Positions 7,760 to 15,928 of a stretch of DNA of 37,075 bases are shown here, in pieces. The position numbers and the translations under genes are program-made. The stretch covers positions 1 through 37,075 of the IMG/VR virus record IMGVR_UViG_3300038548_000049; one strand, 5' to 3'. Position 1 is the stretch's first letter; the number at the start of each line of letters is the position of its first letter. A model generated the notes under the pieces. The model did no database searches, was not told the DNA's origin, and saw nothing but the letters and a program-made list of their open reading frames with translations. The stretch is from a virus.

Positions 7760-10700
7760 TTATACCGCATTTGTGTCGATCCCGTTAAGTTCCATACGTT
7801 GCAACAGTCGGGCCGTCGTCTTGGTGTTTTTGACTATTTCCCTTTGAAACATGGCGTTTTCTTCACGCATTTTCTTCACTTCGTCTTTTGTCTGTTCCCG
7901 CAACGCATCGCCCGTCGCCCGTCCGGCAGTCTGAGGCAATGCCCCACCCGACGTAGGCGCTAACGCGGCTATTGTCTCGTTTAACGCCGCTATGGCACTC
8001 TCGACGGACAGCACGCTGTCGTCTATGCCTAGCGCAGCGTTCAGCAGGCTCTCGTTATCCTCGATTAGTTGGTCGAGTCTCGACAGCTCGTCCGCGTAGC
8101 CCTGCTTGTGTAAGTCGAATACCGCGTCGGCGCTTTCTTCTAACATGTCTAACTGTGCTAGCCGGTTTTGATTTAACGCGGTTTGTACTGCCAGCTCGGA
8201 CGCCGAAGAGAACCCCGAAGGGTCTAGGCTGGTAAGTGTTGATCTTAACTCACGTATGCGGCCTATTTCCGCCTTATGTGCCTCCCCGGCGACATCTAGC
8301 ACAGCCCTTGCCCGTTGGCGCTCCAAGCTAACGGCTTTTTCAAGCATAGAAAACGCGTCGCGTGCGGCGTCCTCTATGCCGTCTATAAACTCGCTTAACG
8401 CCGGGTTTAGCTCTAAGAGCGCCGCAAATAATTCTTGGCCCGCTACCGTCGTTAGGTCGACACCCCCGACTAGTTTTCTAAATTCTTCCCGACTAGTGAC
8501 GGCCGCCTGCCCTAAAGAGTTAAACGCTTCTGTGACGGAACCCTCAAGCATGGCGAGCTTTTCAGCGTCAGTAAAAAAGTTGTCAACGAAAGAGCTAGTT
8601 ATGTCGGCGAAATTCTCAAAGCCGCCAGCTATCGCAATAACCGACTGAGCAACTTCGATTTGCATGATGCTTGATAAACTTGACAGGCTATCACCCATAA
8701 AATCAATTGCGTCATTAAATACTACCTGCTCTTGAGTTATTCTAGCTAATGTGTCGAATAACCCCTCACCCACGCGCTGAAAGTTAGAAAGTTCAGGAAT
8801 AAGAAACTGAGCCATTAAGTCCGCTTGCCTGCCGAATATTGCTTCAAGCTGTGTTTGTATTTCTTCGCCGGTCAACCCTTCTAAATTTATATTACCGATA
8901 GATACAACGAAATCCTCAATTGTTTTTTTGCCTTCCAGTCCAAGTAATGCGACTGATTGCGATACTGTCTCACCAAGGCCGATCAAGATTTGACCGACCG
9001 AGGCTTTTATCTCTTCGGTTGCACTAACGGAAACTGATTCTCTTGATATTTGAAATACCCTGTCTAATCTTTCTGCCTCGCCTCGAATTTCAGTCCCCCA
9101 CCGGCCCACTATGGCATCGAAAGCGATATCTATACCTAGAGACTCGCTGCTAATAATGTCGCCAAGATTTTGAGTTGCAAACTTGATGCTAGAACCTAGA
9201 ATTTCTCTGACCTTGGCATCACCGACAATATCACCAACACCAACGGCTTGACCTGCGCTAGCAAGATTACCACCGGCAACTCTGGCGGCTAAGTTTGATA
9301 TCCCAGCGGTAACGCCGGTTAACGCACCCCTGATCCCCCGTAGCTCTGCTAGTTGATCGACCGCTATATCGGTAAACCGTTCTTGAGCGTTTATTATTGA
9401 TTCTGTTTTGTCCTCGCTTCCTAAAACTGTACCTGTTCCCTGCGCTTCTTGTGCTACTTCAGATGCGGACGGCCCGCCAAAGCCGCCCCCACCCCCGCCG
9501 AAGCTACCTAACACACTAGACATTAAACCGATCATAGCGGCGGCGGCGGCGAACCCTACCGGGAACGGCGCGGCGGCTGCGGCGGTCACTGCTTCGACGG
9601 CGTTAGCGCCGGCCTTCGCGGTGCTGTTTGCTATGTGTACCTGAGTAGCCGCGCTGTCTGCGAACACTTTCTGAAGTATCATAGCTTGTTCTGCTATGCC
9701 TATGACTAGGTTGACTTGGTGCAGTCTCTTAGCAATTTTCTCATTTTCGCCGAAAGCCTCCCCTAGCCCTTTGGTCACTTCTTTAATATTGCTGATCCAC
9801 TTGACGGCGTCGCTTCCCGATACCTGAACGATCATGTTGTTGGCTTTGCCTGTCTTAGTAATTGCGTCCTGTAGTTCCCTCTGAGCTTCAACGGCGGTAA
9901 TAATCCCTTGCACCCATTGATCCATCCCTTCGGACGGTAGCGGCTGCAGCATGGTGTCGATCACGTCTTGCCAGGCGTTCGCTATGTTCTCGTTAGATTG
10001 TACTAGGTCAGTCTCAAGGCCCGCCGCTTGCGCTTTCAGCATGCTGATCGACGCTTCTAACTCGGAAGTGTCTAGCGGTTGCGGTTCTATGGCCACGTCG
10101 TCGAACACGTCGAACACGTCGGCCGCGTTAAGCATGGACGTAGCCCACCGCGCCAGCTCGGCGTCCTGTTCGTTAACCCACTCGATAAGCGCGAGTTGTA
10201 ACTCGTCGAAAGTCATTTCGAATGATACGCCGAGCTGTTCTAGCCTCGCGTCCATGGTGTTAAAACTTTCTACCAGAGTGAAGGCCGTAGCGCCTAACGC
10301 TTTGCCGAATATCTCAAACACTCGCCCGGCGTCTGCATAAACGCCCGCCACAGTTACGCCCACTTCTATTAGTGTCGTCATTCCTTCGCGTAGAGTGTCA
10401 GCGCTAATAGCGTTGTCATTAAAGCGATCTGTTAGGTCTTTAACGAAAGGCGCAAGGACAGCGCCGATCACGTTGCTAGCCCCTTCCGCTATGGCCGACA
10501 ACTCACCTAGCGACGTTTTCATGGCGTTAAGATTAGATATGTCGAGCTGGTCTAGCACGATCCCTAGTTCGTCCGCACGCTTAGCCAGGCGCTCAAACTC
10601 TGCGCCGTTGTTAGCCAGTAGCGGTTGCAGTAGGGTAGCGTCGCTCGCTATGGCTTCCATAAAGAAAATCATTTCAGACTGTGAAACGTTAGCCTTTTCT

Positions 10701-11188
10701 AAGCTGGAAACGTAAAGCTGAAGGGCGTCTTTACCGTTTAGGTCGCGGAAATTGTCCGCAGTAATGCCGACTTGCGGGGCTATCTTCTCGAAAAAGTCAA
10801 CCATTGGACCCGCGCCGGTAGTCAGAAAGTCGCCGACTTTGTCCTGCACGTCCTTTAAAATGTCGCCTAGTTTGTCTTGCTCTATGCCGAACGCTCGCGC
10901 AGCAAAAGCTGTACGCTGGAAGTCTTCGACGGTCTGGTTAGATAGGCGTGATAAATTCGTTATCTCACGGGCAGCGTTGCCCGCGGCTACGGTCACGACT
11001 CCAAGGGCGGCGGCAGCGGTTACCCCGAAGGTAGCTACGGCTTTGCCGGCGGTGTTAATACCCTTACGGAACTGTTTAGCTTTATTGTCGGCACCTTCCG
11101 CACTATCGGCGAGCTTGTCTAAAGACTTCGCGCCTTTGTCTATGTCCGTCGTGTCGGCTTTTAGGCCTAGGGTAAAAATATCAGTCAT
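7760..11188 (-). CDS. Tail tape measure protein
   Basis: 1142 residues, the longest gene. It opens with TDIFTLGLKADTTDIDKGAKSLDKLADSAEGAD, a typical tape-measure start. A hydrophobic segment follows at about 50-70 (VATFGVTAAAALGVVTVAAG), then long helical stretches. A second hydrophobic Ala/Gly-rich part lies near 535-570, ending in GGGGGFGGPS. The C-terminal third is again helical and charged. Tape measures set tail length, often quoted at about 0.15 nm per residue, which would predict a tail of roughly 170 nm. It lies directly after the frameshifted tail chaperone pair, the conserved order in siphoviruses, and overlaps that gene by eight bases. The 8650-9400 part is more A/T-rich than the rest. 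Confidence 0.95.
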   Translation of the reverse strand: MTDIFTLGLKADTTDIDKGAKSLDKLADSAEGADNKAKQFRKGINTAGKAVATFGVTAAAALGVVTVAAGNAAREITNLSRLSNQTVEDFQRTAFAARAFGIEQDKLGDILKDVQDKVGDFLTTGAGPMVDFFEKIAPQVGITADNFRDLNGKDALQLYVSSLEKANVSQSEMIFFMEAIASDATLLQPLLANNGAEFERLAKRADELGIVLDQLDISNLNAMKTSLGELSAIAEGASNVIGAVLAPFVKDLTDRFNDNAISADTLREGMTTLIEVGVTVAGVYADAGRVFEIFGKALGATAFTLVESFNTMDARLEQLGVSFEMTFDELQLALIEWVNEQDAELARWATSMLNAADVFDVFDDVAIEPQPLDTSELEASISMLKAQAAGLETDLVQSNENIANAWQDVIDTMLQPLPSEGMDQWVQGIITAVEAQRELQDAITKTGKANNMIVQVSGSDAVKWISNIKEVTKGLGEAFGENEKIAKRLHQVNLVIGIAEQAMILQKVFADSAATQVHIANSTAKAGANAVEAVTAAAAAPFPVGFAAAAAMIGLMSSVLGSFGGGGGGFGGPSASEVAQEAQGTGTVLGSEDKTESIINAQERFTDIAVDQLAELRGIRGALTGVTAGISNLAARVAGGNLASAGQAVGVGDIVGDAKVREILGSSIKFATQNLGDIISSESLGIDIAFDAIVGRWGTEIRGEAERLDRVFQISRESVSVSATEEIKASVGQILIGLGETVSQSVALLGLEGKKTIEDFVVSIGNINLEGLTGEEIQTQLEAIFGRQADLMAQFLIPELSNFQRVGEGLFDTLARITQEQVVFNDAIDFMGDSLSSLSSIMQIEVAQSVIAIAGGFENFADITSSFVDNFFTDAEKLAMLEGSVTEAFNSLGQAAVTSREEFRKLVGGVDLTTVAGQELFAALLELNPALSEFIDGIEDAARDAFSMLEKAVSLERQRARAVLDVAGEAHKAEIGRIRELRSTLTSLDPSGFSSASELAVQTALNQNRLAQLDMLEESADAVFDLHKQGYADELSRLDQLIEDNESLLNAALGIDDSVLSVESAIAALNETIAALAPTSGGALPQTAGRATGDALREQTKDEVKKMREENAMFQREIVKNTKTTARLLQRMELNGIDTNAV

Positions 11189-11546
11189 TTTCGGGTGCCG
11201 GGCAGTCGTGGGATTTAGAAATATTGTACTGCGAAACGTAGTAAAAGGAAAGCTGGCGTAATATTTTAGATTCTTCGGCGTGTAGTTCCGTACCGGTTAA
11301 CTGTGCCCACGCTTTAATGTCTACCCAGTCGATAGGTACTGCGCCCATGCCTGTATTTTTCTGCAGGCCTAGTTCGTGGGCGTACTGCACCAAGTAGGGG
11401 GCAATAGTGACGGGGGGTAATTCTCGGTTAGGTGATTTTTTAGATAGCAGTTTCGCGCGGGGTGCGTTAAGCGCCTTACCGTCGGGGCCTTCCGGTGTTA
11501 CAGAAAGCCACGCGAGACGCTTAACATATAGAACTAGTTCGGGCAT
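11181..11546 (-). CDS. Tail assembly chaperone, frameshift extension (GT-like T part)
   Basis: 121 residues if started at its own ATG, but the upstream signal is poor: AAGAG lies only two bases from the start codon. More likely it is made as a -1 frameshift extension of the gene at 11552-11914. After slippage on T8 the frame reads Leu-Arg-Ala and then this ATG, giving a fusion of about 244 residues. In lambda-like tails the fused form bridges tape measure and tail tube during assembly and is absent from the virion. It directly precedes and overlaps the tape measure gene, as expected. The sequence has a WVDIKAWAQLTG segment and a Tyr-rich tail (FYYVSQYN). Confidence 0.75.
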   Translation of the reverse strand: MPELVLYVKRLAWLSVTPEGPDGKALNAPRAKLLSKKSPNRELPPVTIAPYLVQYAHELGLQKNTGMGAVPIDWVDIKAWAQLTGTELHAEESKILRQLSFYYVSQYNISKSHDCPAPEND

Positions 11547-11551
11547 GGCTC

Positions 11552-11914
11552 TTAAAAAAAATTACTGTCCTCTTGCATGAACTTCTCAGCCTGCAAGCGT
11601 AACCAGCGGTAATCGTCATGCTGTAGTGTTTCGATCAAAGCTTTACGGTCGAACTTCTTCTCGTCGGCACCGTCGTAGCTTTCACAACACGCGCCGATAA
11701 GCCTAGCGCTTTCTTGGATCGAGTCTTCCATTGTCTGATCGCCCTTCTTGGTGCGGCGTAACATGGCGGCTATTGCGTTGCGGTACTCTTCCGAGTGCTT
11801 ACCGTGGAGCATAAGGCTGATGCCGTGCTTTTTGCCGATCGCCGGGTCAGGGTGAACAGGTGTGAATTTTTTGGCGGATTTAGCGTTCTCGCCTACACGT
11901 AACTTATTAAACAT
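11552..11914 (-). CDS. Tail assembly chaperone (G-like)
   Basis: 120 residues, charged and helical, starting ATG at 11912-11914 with AAGAGAG upstream. It ends in EDSNFF, where the two Phe codons form the slippery run. It lies between tail tube and tape measure genes, the conserved position of the G/GT chaperones that coat the tape measure before tube polymerisation. Internal sequence features such as EEYRNAIAAMLRR and DDYRWLRLQAEKFM are helical, and the DDYRW segment resembles the C-terminal region of such chaperones in other phages. The start lies just downstream of a 9-bp inverted repeat that overlaps its ribosome-binding site. Confidence 0.78.
   Translation of the reverse strand: MFNKLRVGENAKSAKKFTPVHPDPAIGKKHGISLMLHGKHSEEYRNAIAAMLRRTKKGDQTMEDSIQESARLIGACCESYDGADEKKFDRKALIETLQHDDYRWLRLQAEKFMQEDSNFF
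11554..11561 (-). other. Programmed -1 frameshift slippery site (T8)
   Basis: On the minus strand eight T residues lie across the last codons of the upstream chaperone gene: AAT TTT TTT TAA. A one-base backward slip at TTT-TTT bypasses the stop and enters TTA-AGA-GCC-ATG, exactly in frame with the next gene. This is the expected place and direction for the tail chaperone frameshift known from lambda G/GT and many other siphoviruses. Confidence 0.75.
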
Positions 11915-11924
11915 TTATTTACTC

Positions 11925-11958
11925 TCTTATCAGAAAAAGCGGGGCGAGGCTGATAAGA
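11925..11958 (-). promoter_or_regulatory. Inverted repeat covering the chaperone ribosome-binding site
   Basis: TCTTATCAG (plus 11925-11933) and CTGATAAGA (11950-11958) are perfect 9-bp complements separated by 16 bases. In the minus-strand transcript the downstream arm carries the AAGA part of the AAGAGAG ribosome-binding site of the chaperone gene. The loop side carries a C-rich then T-rich stretch (CGCCCCGCTTTTT). It could act as an RNA hairpin limiting chaperone translation relative to tail tube, or as a processing site. Confidence 0.5.
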
Positions 11959-11981
11959 CCCCCACCCCTAGCCAAAACGGC

Positions 11982-12428
11982 TTAAGCGTCGACAATGCTG
12001 TCGGTTAGCTCTAAGGTACTATTAGCGCCGATAATGGCGTCAATCGTACCACCTACACGGGTGTAAGTCATAACTAAAGCGCGATAGTACTCGATACTAC
12101 CGTCTTGCTTAACTTCCTCAAAGGAGGCTACTACGTCGATATCCACGCCGGTCGCTAAAGAGTCTAGTATCACTTGGCCCACGTCGACGATATCTAAACC
12201 TAACGATAGCGCATACGAACCGAAGTTAACCGAACCTTTGAACTTTTGAACGGTTCGTACAGCTAGCGGCGAGTGAGAGACAAGCGCAGCCGCGCCGCCT
12301 TTCTCACCGCTAGAAACAATCTCGCCGATCGGTGTAAAAGTTAGAGCGGCAAAACCCGCCTGATCATGTGTTGCGGGTGCTGCGATAGAAACCGATATCG
12401 CCGTGCCCGCGTTAGTTTGTACAGTCAT
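11982..12428 (-). CDS. Major tail tube protein
   Basis: 148 residues. The beta-rich sequence with ALTFTPIGEIVSSGE, VRTVQKFKGSVNFG and a C-terminal immunoglobulin-like run ending in LELTDSIVDA matches small siphovirus tail tube proteins. These stack as hexameric rings around the tape measure. It has a strong ribosome-binding site (AAGGGG) and lies just upstream of the tail chaperones in the transcript, the canonical order. The size is at the small end of the family. No decorating C-terminal domain is present. Confidence 0.8.
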   Translation of the reverse strand: MTVQTNAGTAISVSIAAPATHDQAGFAALTFTPIGEIVSSGEKGGAAALVSHSPLAVRTVQKFKGSVNFGSYALSLGLDIVDVGQVILDSLATGVDIDVVASFEEVKQDGSIEYYRALVMTYTRVGGTIDAIIGANSTLELTDSIVDA

Positions 12429-12439
12429 GGTATTACCCC

Positions 12440-12835
12440 TTAATTAAGTTGACTAATGGCATTATCAATGAACTTTTGATAATTTTCAATAGATATGCGT
12501 AGCATGCCCGCCGGCGCTTTCTGTGAATGCCCTAGAAACTCAATAGGACGGGCGTACGGTTGATTGTTTACTAAGTAGTACACACCTTTACGATCGAGAG
12601 TAAAAGCGAGCCTGTCTTCGATTGCGGCCATCTGCGCGTCAGGTGAAGAGTACGCGGCGCTAGAAGTCGACGGCGCGGCGGTTGTGGCCCGCCAGCTATT
12701 CGCTAAAAAGCCCGTTAGTACGGGCGTCTTGATTATTACCGACGCGCTAAGGTTGATCAGCGACTCGGTGACTACTTCGTCTAGGTTACGCTTTTGTAGC
12801 TCGGCGTACTTGCGTATATCGCTGCCGAAACTCAT
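12440..12835 (-). CDS. HK97 gp10-like tail completion protein
   Basis: 131 residues. The pattern TPVLTGFLANSWRATTA, followed later by YYLVNNQPYARPIEFLGHSQKAPAGMLR, is that of the HK97 gp10 family, in which an N-terminal helix and the sequence TP-x-x-T-G-x-L-R/A-x-S-W are conserved. These proteins act at the head-tail junction, completing or stabilising the connector or tail end. The start overlaps the stop of the tail terminator gene (ATGA). Its place between terminator and tail tube is usual. Confidence 0.8.
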   Translation of the reverse strand: MSFGSDIRKYAELQKRNLDEVVTESLINLSASVIIKTPVLTGFLANSWRATTAAPSTSSAAYSSPDAQMAAIEDRLAFTLDRKGVYYLVNNQPYARPIEFLGHSQKAPAGMLRISIENYQKFIDNAISQLN

Positions 12836-13230
12836 AACCCACGATACCGAATAGATACGGGGACACGGTAATGCGTCTTGTCAGTGATCGCCGCGTTGGC
12901 CCACACCTTCGACAGTACTACGCGTGTGCCGCCTTCGATAATCGAACTACTGCGGACAAAACGCGCCTTGATGCGTTCAAGCTCGGCAACGTGGCCCGCT
13001 TTCCCGCTACCCTTCGGCACGTTAATAATTATCTGGTATATGCCCGCCAGAACGTCCGAACCGCCCACCTCTACGCCTACGGTGTCGCCCTCGGCCGGTA
13101 AAAGGTTTTGAGATAGGTAGATCGTCGGCGTTTGGTCTAGCCCGACATTATCCCAGTCAACAGGCGGCCGCCCCGGCATACCTTCGAGGTGGCCGTCTAG
13201 GGCTTTTCTTAGTTCCGTTTCGGCTGCCAT
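12832..13230 (-). CDS. Tail terminator (DUF4128-like)
   Basis: 132 residues. The features PPVDWDNVGLDQTPTIYLSQNLLP, then GIYQIIINVPKGSGKAG and a C-terminal HYRVPVSIRYRGL, match the DUF4128 family, which is structurally related to lambda gpU-type tail terminators. Terminators cap the tail tube at the correct length and join it to the head. It lies between the head-closure genes and the gp10-like protein, which fits. The family match is by eye. Confidence 0.72.
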   Translation of the reverse strand: MAAETELRKALDGHLEGMPGRPPVDWDNVGLDQTPTIYLSQNLLPAEGDTVGVEVGGSDVLAGIYQIIINVPKGSGKAGHVAELERIKARFVRSSSIIEGGTRVVLSKVWANAAITDKTHYRVPVSIRYRGL

Positions 13231-13233
13231 GTG

Positions 13234-13581
13234 TTACGACTCTAGGAGCTGCGCTTCCATGGCGTCGGCACCCGTCAAGGTTACAACGCCAGTAAGGTGT
13301 GCGCCGATACTATTTAGCGGTATTGCCACACTGTCGCCTATGCCTACCGCAGAGAAAACCGGCGTGACTGATACGTCTACGTCGCCGTGGCCGGGGACAC
13401 CAATCACGCCGCCCGCGTCGCCGACAATGCTCAACGTTAGCGCGCCGCCCGTGACGTTGTTAAGCAATAGTACGGGGTTTTTATTCGGGTTGTACACTAA
13501 CGTATCTGACGCACCTAATACGGTGACGTTTGCGGCTCTTTGGCCCGAGCCTAGTAGTGATGTTGGTACTATAACAGCCAT
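13234..13581 (-). CDS. Small beta-rich structural protein, unknown
   Basis: 115 residues, rich in Val, Gly, Leu and Thr, with no charged helices. It contains repeated strand-like segments such as NPVLLLNNVTGGALTLSIVG and TGVVTLTGADAMEAQLLES. It looks like a compact beta-sandwich, such as a capsid decoration or neck protein. GAGG upstream supports the start. It is located among connector genes, so a virion part is likely. No specific family is recognised. Confidence 0.6.
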   Translation of the reverse strand: MAVIVPTSLLGSGQRAANVTVLGASDTLVYNPNKNPVLLLNNVTGGALTLSIVGDAGGVIGVPGHGDVDVSVTPVFSAVGIGDSVAIPLNSIGAHLTGVVTLTGADAMEAQLLES

Positions 13582-13583
13582 GG

Positions 13584-13934
13584 TTATTTCCTCATTTGTG
13601 CGATTGTTAGAATAGTGCCGGATTCGTCCGGGTCGATGTTATTTATAGCATGAACACGCCAACCGTTATATAGATCGCCGATCAATAGCGCGTCACCCTG
13701 AAATAAAAGCTTTCTATCAGTGGCGCGGATCTCGGTCCCGTCAATTTCTTTATTGCTATACCCGACCAGTACGCCCACCCCGTTAAGGTTAGTAGTGCCG
13801 CCGCCTGAGAACGTGCCCGCTACCGGGTCATACGTTGCGCCGTCTTCTGCACGGGTTAACGTTATGGAGTTGCCGAACTCTTCTAGTATTTCCAGTACGT
13901 CAACACGTAGCGAGGCATAATCGAAGGTAGACAT
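13584..13934 (-). CDS. Head-closure / head-tail joining protein (putative)
   Basis: 116 residues from the ATG at 13932-13934, which overlaps the previous stop as TAATG; an in-frame TTG six bases upstream is unlikely. The N-terminal helix (RVDVLEILEEFGNSITLTR) is followed by DGATYDPVAGTFSGGG and a beta-rich C-terminal half ending in LTIAQMRK. This is the pattern of small head-closure proteins that ask for an N-terminal helix and an SH3-like barrel. It sits between the adaptor-like gene and the unknown beta-rich protein, in line with adaptor then closure order. Confidence 0.62.
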   Translation of the reverse strand: MSTFDYASLRVDVLEILEEFGNSITLTRAEDGATYDPVAGTFSGGGTTNLNGVGVLVGYSNKEIDGTEIRATDRKLLFQGDALLIGDLYNGWRVHAINNIDPDESGTILTIAQMRK

Positions 13935-14458
13935 TAGCAAACACCTATACGGCCGAAGTTACCGCCCACACCGCCACGAATTAAACCGATCAGGTAATTG
14001 TCTGCGAGTGGGTAGCTTCTTATGCCGAAATAGCCGCCGGTGTTGTCTTGGTATTCTGTCTCTACTTCGATAACATCGACTTTCTTTTTAGTTTTCTTCA
14101 GCGCGCCTTCGTCCGTAACGTCCGGCTGAATTGGTGCGGATAGCTGCCGCTTTGCGTACTCGGCCACAGCGTTTTTTAATTGGTTAGGTATTGTAAAAGA
14201 AGGGATGACGCGCCCTTCGTCGTCCACTACGGCGACACGGGGCCAGTCGAGAGGCTGGTCGCTCATTGCGATCGTGCCTTTCCACTTGTTGTTCAAGTCT
14301 ACGTACTGCGTAGCGATAATGATCGCCGCTTCTTTCTCCGGGTCCGTCTGCGACAATGTGACGTTACGGCATGACCAGTAAGCGTCTAACTCCACTACGG
14401 ATATATAACCGTTAGCTAAGGGGTTTAACCCTGTGCCGTCTTCTACTATTAAAGCCAT
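13934..14458 (-). CDS. Head-tail adaptor, DnaT-like family
   Basis: 174 residues. The start MALIVEDGTGLNPLANGYISVVELDAYW matches a very common phage protein family often labelled 'putative DnaT-like ssDNA-binding protein'. The position just after the capsid gene in many phages points instead to a head-tail adaptor that docks onto the portal. The first half is helical, with Trp residues (KWKGTIAM, PLDWPRVAV), and the C-terminus is Gly-rich (LIRGGVGGNFGRIG). I call it the adaptor from position and family habit; DNA binding is not supported by anything visible. Confidence 0.75.
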   Translation of the reverse strand: MALIVEDGTGLNPLANGYISVVELDAYWSCRNVTLSQTDPEKEAAIIIATQYVDLNNKWKGTIAMSDQPLDWPRVAVVDDEGRVIPSFTIPNQLKNAVAEYAKRQLSAPIQPDVTDEGALKKTKKKVDVIEVETEYQDNTGGYFGIRSYPLADNYLIGLIRGGVGGNFGRIGVC

Positions 14459-14509
14459 GCTGTGCCCCCGAAAGTTGGGCTAGCTCCCTGCCCGCCCGTT
14501 AACTGCAAT

Positions 14510-14866
14510 TTACTTTTTCTTAGCTTCGGCCGCCATTTCTTTAGTAACGCGTGCGCGCACTTCAACTTCTAGGCGGTACTTACGCTCGATCTCGGCTTCT
14601 TCTGCCGCTTCGGCTTTCACCTTAGCTTCGATCCCGGCTTCTTCTGCGGCCTTCGCGTTCGCGGCTTCTAGCTCGGCGGTGATAGACGTAAGCTTAGGCG
14701 CTTTAGCGGCGACCATGTCTTCCGGGTAGTCACGGGCGTACTTAGCGTCTACAATTTTTAAATTGTGTTGCATAGCTAACGTTTTGACGTCTTCTTTAAA
14801 CTGCCCGATAGGGTGCGCCACCAGCCAGATTTTACGTACTGGGCGTTTTCTTAAATTAGTACTCAT
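14510..14866 (-). CDS. Small Ala/Glu/Lys-rich protein after the capsid gene
   Basis: 118 residues. An ordered N-terminal half (KIWLVAHPIGQFKEDVKTLAMQHNLKIVDAKYARDYPED) is followed by a long, highly charged helix or coiled coil of alternating Ala, Glu and Lys that ends in AEAKKK. It is separated from the capsid gene by a hairpin. The first half could be a capsid accessory or decoration domain. No family is recognised. It could also be a head-completion factor. Confidence 0.6.
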   Translation of the reverse strand: MSTNLRKRPVRKIWLVAHPIGQFKEDVKTLAMQHNLKIVDAKYARDYPEDMVAAKAPKLTSITAELEAANAKAAEEAGIEAKVKAEAAEEAEIERKYRLEVEVRARVTKEMAAEAKKK

Positions 14867-14884
14867 AGTTTTTACTCGACTTAA

Positions 14885-14915
14885 AAGGGTTTAGGCGAGT
14901 CGTACAGACCTCGCC
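14885..14915 (-). terminator. Hairpin after the capsid gene, possible attenuator
   Basis: GGCGAG (plus 14894-14899) and CTCGCC (14910-14915) are perfect 6-bp complements with a 10-base loop, 15 bases after the capsid stop. In the minus-strand transcript the hairpin is followed by TAAACCCTTTTAAG, which is a poor U-run. Partial termination or RNA stabilisation would raise capsid mRNA relative to connector mRNA, a common arrangement. It is not a strong terminator. Confidence 0.4.
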
Positions 14916-14929
14916 GCCGCGTCAGGTTG

Positions 14930-15910
14930 TTATAGCGCTTCGTCGCCGATTAGCAATACACCCGCCGTGTGCTTGACGTCGTCCGCCACTTGGTCCCAGT
15001 TTGAACCGGTGCCGATGTCGGTGTCGTCAGGCGATTGTCCGCCGTTGACCGTATCCCATGTGAAGCCCTTCATGTTTAAGCCGAAGGTGTAGTCAGCCTG
15101 GAACGTTGTAACAATGCGCTCTAAGCCGTTCTTAGTCTCCACGTTGGTGATCACGTCGGCGTTATCGCTAACAGTAATCGCACCCGCTACAAGGCCTAAA
15201 ATGTGTTGCTTGTTAGGCGTACCCGCCACACGTAACGCAGGGGCGTCAGTGATGATGATCGGGCGACCTTGACCGAACGTCGTACCGGTTTTAACAGCGA
15301 TCCCGCCAATCTCGAACAGGTTGTTACTGTTGTCGATAGCTTGGCCGATTAGCTTATGCCAAGAGTTGCCGGTCATGATCAACGCTTGGACGTTTTGCGA
15401 CGCGTCACCGAACAGCGCTAACGTGTCGTTAATAGCTGTTTGTGATACTGGCGCGGACGCTGACACGTCGTTCGTTAATGCCCCCACATTACTGATCGCA
15501 GCTACTAGCGCTAAAATAGCGGTGTTAAGCTGATCGGCGATTAACGCTTCTACGAAGTACTTAGCCGCAACCGTAAGGCCTTCTTGCGTTGGCTTGCGTA
15601 GCCAAGACATTTGACCCGGTTCGAATTGTAGAGGACCGAAGCCGCCCGCTACTTTAACGGTCGCGTGTTTGCCCTGCGTAATGTCCACAGGCGCTACGAC
15701 ACCGTTAGCGGCGAAACGATCTACACGGCGCTTATTGCTATGTAGTGCGTTATAAAATGACTGTTCAAAGAACGAGCCGTCGAAGCCTTCGCCAGTTAAT
15801 ACGATAGTATTGTTTGACGCGGCGTTAAACTTTTCCACTTCTTGCGGAAACATTTCGGTAACAAGCGGCATAATAAAGCCGTTGAACACCTGCATGACTG
15901 ATAGGGACAT
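14930..15910 (-). CDS. Major capsid protein
   Basis: 326 residues. It follows scaffold and precedes adaptor genes. It has no obvious N-terminal scaffold extension; instead a separate scaffold gene lies just upstream. The arrangement ADQLNTAILALVAAIS (a spine-helix-like stretch at about 130-145) and a following long region with NSWHKLIGQAIDNSNN, and IIITDAPALRV, is what is expected of HK97-fold capsid proteins of this type (gp13-like). The best ribosome-binding site of the late operon (AGGAGAAAA) fits the most abundant virion protein. Confidence 0.85.
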   Translation of the reverse strand: MSLSVMQVFNGFIMPLVTEMFPQEVEKFNAASNNTIVLTGEGFDGSFFEQSFYNALHSNKRRVDRFAANGVVAPVDITQGKHATVKVAGGFGPLQFEPGQMSWLRKPTQEGLTVAAKYFVEALIADQLNTAILALVAAISNVGALTNDVSASAPVSQTAINDTLALFGDASQNVQALIMTGNSWHKLIGQAIDNSNNLFEIGGIAVKTGTTFGQGRPIIITDAPALRVAGTPNKQHILGLVAGAITVSDNADVITNVETKNGLERIVTTFQADYTFGLNMKGFTWDTVNGGQSPDDTDIGTGSNWDQVADDVKHTAGVLLIGDEAL

Positions 15911-15928
15911 GGCGGTTTTCTCCTAAGG

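Noticed and set aside
9408-11261. Several plus-strand open frames inside the tape measure gene
   Set aside because: Low-complexity Ser/Ala-rich antisense shadows of a biased coding sequence, without ribosome sites.
12871-13111. Overlapping plus-strand frames over the tail terminator gene
   Set aside because: Antisense shadows; the minus-strand gene has family-like sequence and neighbour coupling.
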